This document shows positions 1 to 4,892 of a stretch of DNA of 5,244 bases, piece after piece. Position 1 is the stretch's first letter. Every line of letters starts with the position of its first letter. Both the position numbers and the translations under genes were made by a program. The stretch is from a bacterium (GTDB lineage: Bacteria; Atribacterota; Phoenicimicrobiia; Phoenicimicrobiales; Phoenicimicrobiaceae): the NCBI GenBank assembly GCA_018819665.1, contig JAHJOY010000191.1, positions 1 through 5,244 on the forward strand. The letters run 5' to 3'. The notes below the pieces were generated by a model. The model was given only the letters and a program-made list of their open reading frames with translations. It was not told the origin of the DNA and ran no database searches.

Positions 1-2036
1 GAGAGCATGTCTATATTTATAGGGAAGGAACTCATTCTTTCCCGAAAATTATCATAATGTTGTTGAACCAGAATAGTGGTAGGTGCCAAAATTGCCACCT
101 GCTTTCCGTCTAATACCGCCTTAAAGGCAGCCCTTATAGCTATCTCTGTTTTGCCATAACCTACATCTCCGCAAACTAATCTCTCCATAGGTTTGACGAC
201 TTCCATATCAGCTTTAACCTCAGATAAGGCTTGCAATTGATCATAAGTCTCTTCATAGGGGAAAGACATCTCCAGCTCTTGCTGCCAGTTATTATCTTTG
301 GAAAAGGCAAAACCCCTGATTTCTTTACGGGCAACATATAAATTATAAAGCTCCTGAGCTAATTTTTGAATTGACCTTTTTGCTTTTCCTTTAGCCTTTC
401 CCCAGGAGACTCCTCCTAAACGGTAAATCTTGGGAGTTTTATCTTTGATGCCTATATATTTATGAACTAAATTAAACTGGTCTACCGGGACATATAGTTT
501 ATCCCCTTGGGCGTATTCGATTAAAAGGTAATCTTGTTTTACTCCTTTAACGGTTAAATTTACCATCCCTCTGTATATCCCTATACCATGATCGATGTGT
601 ACTATATAATCTCCCGAAGAGATATCCATCGCAGTGGAAAAGGGTTCGCTCTTACGCCTGGTTAATTTATATCTTTTATTCCTTTCCTTGCCAAATATTT
701 CCTGGTCGGTTATGAAAACTGTCTTAAGATTAGGAAGTCTGAATCCATAATTTAAGTAGCCATAAGAAATGAAGATGGTTGATTTTAAGTGAGTATATTC
801 TTCTAACCTTCCTGTAGTAAATCTTTTTACTCCTCTTTCTTCTAATATCTCCCCTAAACGCTGAGCCCGCCCCTCATTTCTGACCAGAATAACAATATGC
901 TGTTTTTCTTTCTGCCATTTTTCTAAATCTTTAGCAAATAGATCTAAATTCCCAAAATAAGAACTGATTTCCTGTCCTTCTAAAATAAATTCTCTGATAT
1001 ATTCTTTTTTCTCTTCCTGATTACCGGAGATACTTTTTTTGTTTTCCTCCGGAAGATAGGTGAGATTAATCATATTTTTATATTTTAGCTTATTACATAT
1101 CTCGGAGTTGGTGATAAAATAAGAAGAGGGTGAAAAGATTAATTCCCTTTTATTCTTCTCTATTTTTTGGTAAATCCCTTCTATTTCTTCCTGAAACTCC
1201 TCCGCTTTTTCTTGAATTAATTCCGGCTCGTTTTGTAATACTATCAGGTCCTCGGGAAGATAATCAAAGATAGTGCTGTAATTATAATTAGATGAACCAT
1301 CGGTAATTAATTCCCGGGAAGGAAGAAGGGAATAATCTGCCAATTTAAGTATCGACCTTTGGGTGTACAAGTTAAAATACCTGATCGATTCTATCTGGTC
1401 TCCGAACAATTCTAATCGAAGAGGGTTTTCACTGGTTACGGGGAAAAAATCGATAATTCCTCCCCGGCTGCTAAATTCGCCTTTTTCTTCAACTATCTCT
1501 ACCGACTGGTAATTTTGGTCTAAGAGAATTTTCAAAAAATCTTCCTTTTTTAAGACATCTCCTACTTTTAATTTCCAACTTGTCTTTTTAAACTTTTGAG
1601 GAGAGGCTAATTTGGGCAGGATGGCTTTAATATCAGCAATTAAAATAATCCTCTTTTTATCCTGGTCGTTCGTAGAAAGATGTTTCAGGATATTAATTCT
1701 TTGTTGGATTATCTGGGGATCAGAACTGATGTCTTCATAGGGAAGGACATCAAAAGAAGGAAAAAGAAAAATATTCTCTTCCTTATTTTGAGGCTTATTT
1801 AAAATAGTACTTAAATCCTGGTATACCTTTAAGGCATTTTCCTGAGAATCGGTAATAATAAGGTAAGGTTTTTTTAATTCCTCTTTTGAGACTAAGGCAG
1901 CGATAAAGAAAGAACGGGCACTATCCTTCAGGCCGGAAAGTAAAATTTTGTTAATCAACTTTCCTTTTATTATTTTTATTATTTCTTCAAATTCTTTAGA
2001 TTGATTCCATAGGGATAATATTCCCGATAAGCTCAT
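1..2036 (-). CDS. mfd: Transcription-repair coupling factor Mfd, N-terminal 678 residues (3' end beyond left edge)
   Basis: Mfd is a cytoplasmic ATP-driven DNA translocase that removes RNA polymerase stalled at lesions and recruits UvrA for nucleotide excision repair. The frame is open from the ATG at 2036 to the left edge; I checked every codon and found no stop or frameshift. The UvrB-like module includes LPYED (98-102), RGGIIDFFP (191-199) and FGDQIES...TQRS (211-228), without a working Walker A in that module, as is usual for Mfd. The CarD-like RNA polymerase interaction domain spans about 470-550, with HIDHGIG (480-486) and KLYVPVDQ (513-520). The linker YRLGG..WGKAKGKAK follows. The translocase domain starts with FPYEETYDQ (592-600), Walker A GDVGYGKTE (623-631, Lys629) and motif Ia APTT (651-654), then QQHYDNFRERM. 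Walker A lies where it does in E. coli Mfd, so the whole protein is probably about 1,100-1,200 residues; the DEAD-type box, TRG motif and C-terminal domain lie outside the window. A GAAAGGA ribosome binding site at 2043-2049 supports the start. It follows pfkA on the same strand after a 220-bp repeat-rich spacer. Confidence 0.97.
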   Translation of the reverse strand, partial: MSLSGILSLWNQSKEFEEIIKIIKGKLINKILLSGLKDSARSFFIAALVSKEELKKPYLIITDSQENALKVYQDLSTILNKPQNKEENIFLFPSFDVLPYEDISSDPQIIQQRINILKHLSTNDQDKKRIILIADIKAILPKLASPQKFKKTSWKLKVGDVLKKEDFLKILLDQNYQSVEIVEEKGEFSSRGGIIDFFPVTSENPLRLELFGDQIESIRYFNLYTQRSILKLADYSLLPSRELITDGSSNYNYSTIFDYLPEDLIVLQNEPELIQEKAEEFQEEIEGIYQKIEKNKRELIFSPSSYFITNSEICNKLKYKNMINLTYLPEENKKSISGNQEEKKEYIREFILEGQEISSYFGNLDLFAKDLEKWQKEKQHIVILVRNEGRAQRLGEILEERGVKRFTTGRLEEYTHLKSTIFISYGYLNYGFRLPNLKTVFITDQEIFGKERNKRYKLTRRKSEPFSTAMDISSGDYIVHIDHGIGIYRGMVNLTVKGVKQDYLLIEYAQGDKLYVPVDQFNLVHKYIGIKDKTPKIYRLGGVSWGKAKGKAKRSIQKLAQELYNLYVARKEIRGFAFSKDNNWQQELEMSFPYEETYDQLQALSEVKADMEVVKPMERLVCGDVGYGKTEIAIRAAFKAVLDGKQVAILAPTTILVQQHYDNFRERMSSFPINIDML

Positions 2037-2057
2037 TAAAATTCCTTTCAGGATTTT

Positions 2058-2253
2058 CGTATATCGTATATCGTATATCGTGAAGAAAATAAAAGCCGGA
2101 AGCAAGAAGATAGTATGTAGTACATCGCATTCCTGCTGGTATGATATTAGTTATACAGTTTACCAGTTAAAATACAGGTTACAAGTTGCAGGTTTTCTCT
2201 CCTTTTCCCATTTAAATCCGAACGAAATACGAAATACGATATACGATATACGT
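2058..2253. repeat. Heptamer arrays forming inverted arms in the pfkA-mfd spacer
   Basis: The spacer begins at the mfd side with CGTATAT three times (2058-2078). It ends beside the pfkA stop codon with four related heptamers, AATACGA twice and then TATACGA and TATACGT (2226-2253). The two ends are inverted copies: 2058-2081 pairs with 2229-2252 over 24 nt with one mismatch, leaving about 147 nt between them. Weaker 7-nt periodicity shows inside: AAGCCGG, AAGCAAG and AAGATAG at 2093-2113, then a CAGTTTA/CCAGTTA/GGTTACA/AGTTGCA-like series at 2156-2197. The segment 2121-2148 shows no periodicity. In a pfkA-mfd readthrough RNA the arms could form a long A/U-rich stem. No transposase and no clear target-site duplication are visible. 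The type of array is seen directly; any function is unknown. Confidence 0.85.
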
Positions 2254-2256
2254 CCT

Positions 2257-3222
2257 TTATTTTGCTAAAACTAAAGATAAATCATAAAGATTTTGTTTAA
2301 TAGTTTTTTGTTGGCTCAGGACTACCTCTAAATCAGTCGCCTCAACTTTATTTCCAATCAACCCAACCATTTTAGATGTTTCACCTTTTAATAGATGCTC
2401 TACAGCTGCTGCCCCTAAACGGCTGGCTAATATCCTATCAAAGGCAGAAGGTGAACCACCTCTTTGCAGATAACCTAAAATGGTAATCCGTGTTTCGTAA
2501 CCAATCTTATCTTCTAAATACTTGCTTACTTCATCGGTTTTTCCTACTCCTTCGGCAATAACAATAATACAATGGGTCTTTCCTCTTTGATAACCCTCTT
2601 TTAATTTTAAACTAATTTCCTGTAAATTATAGGAGATTTCTGGTACAAGAATTACTTCAACTCCTCCGGCAATTCCGCTCATCAAGGCTAAATAACCTGA
2701 ATTTCTTCCCATAACTTCCACCACAAATGCCCTCTGATGGGAAGAAGCTGTATCTTTAATCTTGTCAATGGCATCAATAACTGTATTTAAGGCAGTATCT
2801 ACACCTATAGCCATATCTGTTTTAGGCAGGTCATTATCGATGGTAGCCGGAATTCCGATAGTCTTTAGTCCTAAAGCGCTTAAATCTCGAGCTCCTCGTA
2901 AGGTACCATCGCCCCCGATAGTTACCAACCCATCAATATCGAATTTCCGGAGTTTTTGTAGAGCAATATCAAGACCTTCTTTAGTCTTAAATTTTTCACT
3001 GCGGGAAGTTTTAAGAACAGTTCCTCCTCTTTGCATAATTCCGCCTGTTGATACCTGATTCATAGGGGAAATTTGTCCTTCCATTAAACCGGCAAAGCCT
3101 CTCTCCACAGCAAATACCTCTAAATTATGGAATATTCCGGTTCGTACCACTGCCCGAATAGCAGCATTCATTCCCGGGGAGTCTCCCCCGCTGGTAAGAA
3201 CGGCAATTTTTTTCATTTTCAT
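2257..3222 (-). CDS. pfkA: ATP-dependent 6-phosphofructokinase
   Basis: This cytoplasmic enzyme phosphorylates fructose 6-phosphate to fructose 1,6-bisphosphate, the committed step of glycolysis, normally as a homotetramer. From the ATG at 3222 it is 321 residues, the usual bacterial PfkA length. Visible motifs are TSGGDSPGMNAAIR (10-23, nucleotide loop), GGDGT (103-107), PATIDND (125-131, with catalytic Asp129), SSHQR (160-164), MGRNSGY (171-177), AEG (223-225), ETRITILG (243-250) and QRGGSP (253-258). Gly106 in GGDGT and Ala126 in PATIDND, instead of the Asp and Lys of pyrophosphate-dependent enzymes, indicate ATP as donor. The sequence resembles Thermotoga-type ATP-PFK closely over its length. 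A longer frame opens at 3261 but its extra 13 residues (MANWSIDKLEEEI) are encoded by the ribosome binding site and the octamer array, so I reject that start. The stop codon lies 4 bp from the last heptamer of the downstream array. It is probably expressed with galT or from its own promoter in the spacer. Confidence 0.96.
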   Translation of the reverse strand: MKMKKIAVLTSGGDSPGMNAAIRAVVRTGIFHNLEVFAVERGFAGLMEGQISPMNQVSTGGIMQRGGTVLKTSRSEKFKTKEGLDIALQKLRKFDIDGLVTIGGDGTLRGARDLSALGLKTIGIPATIDNDLPKTDMAIGVDTALNTVIDAIDKIKDTASSHQRAFVVEVMGRNSGYLALMSGIAGGVEVILVPEISYNLQEISLKLKEGYQRGKTHCIIVIAEGVGKTDEVSKYLEDKIGYETRITILGYLQRGGSPSAFDRILASRLGAAAVEHLLKGETSKMVGLIGNKVEATDLEVVLSQQKTIKQNLYDLSLVLAK

Positions 3223-3230
3223 AATTTCTT

Positions 3231-3235
3231 CCTCC
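3231..3235 (-). promoter_or_regulatory. Ribosome binding site of pfkA (decides the start)
   Basis: The minus strand reads GGAGG here, 8 nt upstream of the ATG at 3222, which starts MKMKKIAVLTSGGD. This is ideal spacing for 3222. It is 14 nt from the second ATG at 3216 and lies inside the alternative longer frame that begins at 3261. The first octamer repeat begins at 3235, so the repeat array touches the ribosome binding site. Confidence 0.85.
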
Positions 3236-3322
3236 AATTTGTCAATTGACCAATTAGCCAATTCACCAATTGACCGATTAGTCTACCGGTCTACCGGTCC
3301 CCCGGTCTGCCAGTCAGATTAG
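3235..3322. repeat. Degenerate tandem octamer array upstream of pfkA
   Basis: Eleven consecutive 8-nt units can be read. The first five share CAATT: CAATTTGT at 3235, CAATTGAC at 3243 and 3267, CAATTAGC at 3251 and CAATTCAC at 3259. CGATTAGT at 3275 is intermediate in form. It leads to CTACCGGT at 3283 and 3291, CCCCCGGT at 3299 and CTGCCAGT at 3307. From about 3317 the period becomes 7 (GATTAGT, CATTAGT), so the next array follows without a gap. The palindrome ACCGGT occurs twice. The array lies in the untranslated leader immediately upstream of pfkA. Confidence 0.88.
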
Positions 3323-3519
3323 TCATTAGTATATACTATACCGTATAGGATAAATCAATAAACTGAAAACGCAAAGCTAAAAGCGAAAACCCATAATTCA
3401 AAACTTAAAACTCAAACTCATTACTTATTACTTATCACTTATCACTGTATTTTTGACGCTAAACGCTCTACGCTAATTTACGATATACGACATACGATAT
3501 ACTATATACTAATTAGGAT
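3317..3519. repeat. Degenerate tandem heptamer array filling the galT-pfkA spacer
   Basis: Units of 7 nt run from GATTAGT at 3317 to about 3519. Clear runs are AAAGCTA/AAAGCGA (3373-3386), AAACTTA/AAACTCA (3401-3414), TACTTAT at 3422 and 3429 then CACTTAT at 3436, CGCTAAA/CGCTCTA (3457-3470), and ATACGAC, ATACGAT, ATACTAT and ATACTAA between 3485 and 3512. Comparing each 7-mer with the next from 3331 to 3519, I count by hand 112 identical positions of 182, about 60%, where roughly 30% is expected for this composition. The register holds across nearly the whole length; one unit near 3408-3421 appears to be 6 nt. The array overlaps the 3' end of galT. The only promoter-like pair on the minus strand is a poor one (TTGATT at 3353-3358 and TATATA at 3330-3335). 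No T-run terminator is visible. Confidence 0.88.
3327..3348. repeat. Overlapping palindromes at the 8-to-7 period switch
   Basis: TAGTATATACTA (3327-3338) is a perfect 12-bp palindrome. It overlaps CTATACCGTATAG (3336-3348), which has 6-bp arms around a single C. They sit next to the point where the array period changes from 8 to 7. They could be an operator or a by-product of A/T-rich repeats. The palindromes are seen directly; a function is not supported. Confidence 0.45.
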
Positions 3520-4518
3520 TCTGGTTGCTTCTTCCGGAGAAGTAGTATTAATATAAAATCCTGTTCCCCATTCAAATCCGGCTATTTTGGTCAATCGAGG
3601 AATTATTTCTATATGCCAGTGATATTTCTTATCTAAATCCGGCCATTTTCTGGTAGAAAATTCTTTAGAGGGTGAAGTATGAATTATAAAATTGTAAGGA
3701 GGATTATTTAGTTTTTTCTTTATTTTAGATAGAATTTCTTTCATTATTCTGGCTAAACTTAAAATATCATTATCGCTGGTCTCCTCATAACAGGAATTAT
3801 GACATTTAGGAAGTATCCAGGTTTCAAAGGGGAATCTGGCAGCAAAAGGCGAAATAGCCACATATTTTTCTGTTTCTTTTATCAATCTGTCTTTAGATTT
3901 TACCTCCTGTTTTATACAATCGCAGAAAATACATCTCCCGTTAAGGTCAAAATATTCTTTAGCCCCTTTTAACTCTTCTTTTATCCTTTGGGGGATAATA
4001 GGGGTACCGATAAGCTGAGAATGAGGATGCTCCAAAGAGGCTCCTCCATCAATCCCGTAATTTTTGAATATTAGAATATATTTTATCCTTTTATCCTTGG
4101 ATAAATCTAAATATCTTTGCCGATAAGTTTTTAAGATTAAAACGATGCTATCAATACTTAAATTATCAAAATCTTTATGATGATGTGGGGTTTCAATTAT
4201 TACTTCGTGTACTCCCAGACCGTCCATTTTCCAAAACATTCTGGCCTTTTCCAGAGCAGCTTCCTTCTCTTCCATCTTTAAAGCAGGATATTTATTGGAT
4301 ACTACTCTTACTTTCCATCCCGGACTATTTTCCCTGGTACCTTTTTTCCGAAAAGCAAATATTTCAGGAGGTGTTTCACCTTCATTCCCTTCACAAAATA
4401 CACAACTATCTTTTTTCTTTTCCCCTGTTTTTATTTTGTAATCTAAGGGTCTTCTGCCTCTCTCTGTAGAAATTATCGCCCAATTATCGATTATAGGGTC
4501 TTTCCTCAATTCAGTCAT
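3502..4518 (-). CDS. galT: Galactose-1-phosphate uridylyltransferase family protein (HIT superfamily)
   Basis: The family exchanges UDP-glucose and galactose 1-phosphate for glucose 1-phosphate and UDP-galactose through a uridylyl-histidine intermediate (Leloir pathway, cytoplasm). The 338-residue product has CVFC (39-42, zinc-type pair), HHH (112-114), the active-site loop SLEHPHSQ (161-168) with nucleophile His166, a second pair CIFC (196-199), and YHWHIEIIPR (299-308), followed by GFEWGTGFYINTTSPEEA (314-331). His164, His166 and Gln168 coincide with E. coli GalT numbering; His280, His300 and His302 resemble its second metal site. The start LRKDPIIDNWAIISTERGRRP is typical of the shorter, thermophile/anaerobe GalT type. 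The ATG at 4518 has GGGGG (4526-4530) 7 nt upstream. No galK or galE is in the window, so the true sugar nucleotide is unproven, and an ADP-glucose phosphorylase-like role is possible. It lies upstream of pfkA, consistent with feeding sugar phosphates to glycolysis. The stop codon and last residues (ISI) are encoded by repeat-array sequence. Confidence 0.9.
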   Translation of the reverse strand: MTELRKDPIIDNWAIISTERGRRPLDYKIKTGEKKKDSCVFCEGNEGETPPEIFAFRKKGTRENSPGWKVRVVSNKYPALKMEEKEAALEKARMFWKMDGLGVHEVIIETPHHHKDFDNLSIDSIVLILKTYRQRYLDLSKDKRIKYILIFKNYGIDGGASLEHPHSQLIGTPIIPQRIKEELKGAKEYFDLNGRCIFCDCIKQEVKSKDRLIKETEKYVAISPFAARFPFETWILPKCHNSCYEETSDNDILSLARIMKEILSKIKKKLNNPPYNFIIHTSPSKEFSTRKWPDLDKKYHWHIEIIPRLTKIAGFEWGTGFYINTTSPEEATRILISI

Positions 4519-4539
4519 CTCTGTTCCCCCAAGCCTGAA

Positions 4540-4617
4540 TTAGTCGTTAGTGAATAGTGAATAGTCGTTAGTTTTAAATACAATTTTCAGTTTCGAATTA
4601 TCAGTTTACAGTTTATT
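4540..4617. repeat. Heptamer array, galT-proximal arm
   Basis: Eleven 7-nt units run from 4541. TAGTCGT occurs at 4541 and 4562, TAGTGAA at 4548 and 4555, and TAGTTTT at 4569. The words then drift to ATTTTCA, GTTTCGA, ATTATCA, GTTTACA and GTTTATT up to 4617. The 20 nt at 4540-4559 are an exact inverted copy of 4728-4747. It lies in the galT leader, ending about 10 nt from the ribosome binding site. Confidence 0.85.
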
Positions 4618-4664
4618 GCAAGGGAGTATGATAATAGAACCTCCACACACTTTGGGTTTTCTAT
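4618..4664. other. Non-repetitive centre of the galT leader
   Basis: This 47-bp segment between the two heptamer arrays shows no clear 7-nt periodicity. A short nested inverted pair brackets it (CAGTTTAT at 4609-4616 and ATAAACTG at 4663-4670). I see no credible reading frame and no recognisable RNA motif in it. Confidence 0.4.
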
Positions 4665-4797
4665 AAACTGGCAATTTGTAACTTAAAATCTATAACTTAT
4701 TAATCATTAATGTATTTTATTACTAAACACTATTCACTAACGACTAACGACTAAATACTAACGACTAATTTATACCGATATTGTATCTAATTACACT
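4665..4797. repeat. Heptamer array, promoter-proximal arm in the galT leader
   Basis: 7-nt units run in one register: TAACTTA at 4679 and 4693, TTAATCA/TTAATGT at 4700-4713, TACTAAA at 4721, CACTATT at 4728, CACTAAC at 4735, GACTAAC at 4742, GACTAAA at 4749, TACTAAC at 4756 and GACTAAT at 4763. Periodicity fades after about 4769. The segment 4728-4747 is the exact inverted copy of 4540-4559, so the galT leader RNA could pair over at least 20 bp across a 168-nt loop. Confidence 0.83.
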
Positions 4798-4808
4798 TAG
4801 TTTGTCTA
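4780..4808 (-). promoter_or_regulatory. Candidate sigma-70-type promoter for galT
   Basis: On the minus strand TAGACA (4803-4808) and TACAAT (4780-4785) are separated by exactly 17 bp, each one mismatch from the -35 and -10 consensus. The pair lies just downstream of the pth terminator and points toward galT. Transcription would start near 4773 and give a leader of about 255 nt containing the inverted heptamer arms. The region is A/T rich, so chance matches are possible. Confidence 0.5.
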
Positions 4809-4809
4809 C

Positions 4810-4843
4810 AAAAAAGAGACATGTTAACACATGTCTCTTTTTT
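4810..4843. terminator. Strong bidirectional intrinsic terminator after pth
   Basis: A perfect 15-bp stem (4810-4824 with 4829-4843) closes a 4-nt loop, with six A on one flank and six T on the other. The core of the stem is GAGACATGT. On the minus strand it lies 49 nt beyond the pth stop codon and should end pth transcription. The symmetry lets it work from both directions, so it also insulates galT from pth. The 4844-4892 stretch between it and pth is A/T-rich with nothing recognisable. Confidence 0.9.
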
Positions 4844-4892
4844 GTATTATTATTTTACATTTATTCTTTTACAACTATTTAAATTTTATTAA

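Noticed and set aside
1..2036. Frameshifted or broken mfd
   Set aside because: Codon-by-codon reading shows no stop and continuous family similarity to the window edge.
2058..2253. Insertion sequence or MITE with terminal inverted repeats
   Set aside because: There is no transposase and no target-site duplication at the ends, and the arms are themselves tandem heptamers. Kept only as one hypothesis.
2080..2268. Plus-strand frame of 62 codons in the pfkA-mfd spacer
   Set aside because: It is formed by heptamer-array sequence and ends antisense to pfkA. No family resemblance and no ribosome binding site support it.
2762..3058. Plus-strand frame of 98 codons
   Set aside because: It is an antisense shadow of pfkA, whose own frame carries all family motifs.
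3330..3358. Promoter for pfkA (TTGATT, 17 bp, TATATA)
   Set aside because: Each box matches consensus at only four of six positions within an A/T-rich repeat array, so a chance match is likely.
3235..3519. CRISPR array
   Set aside because: Units are 7-8 nt and contiguous, with no 25-40 nt repeats and spacers.
4185..4469. Plus-strand frame of 94 codons
   Set aside because: It is an antisense shadow of galT with a low-complexity product.
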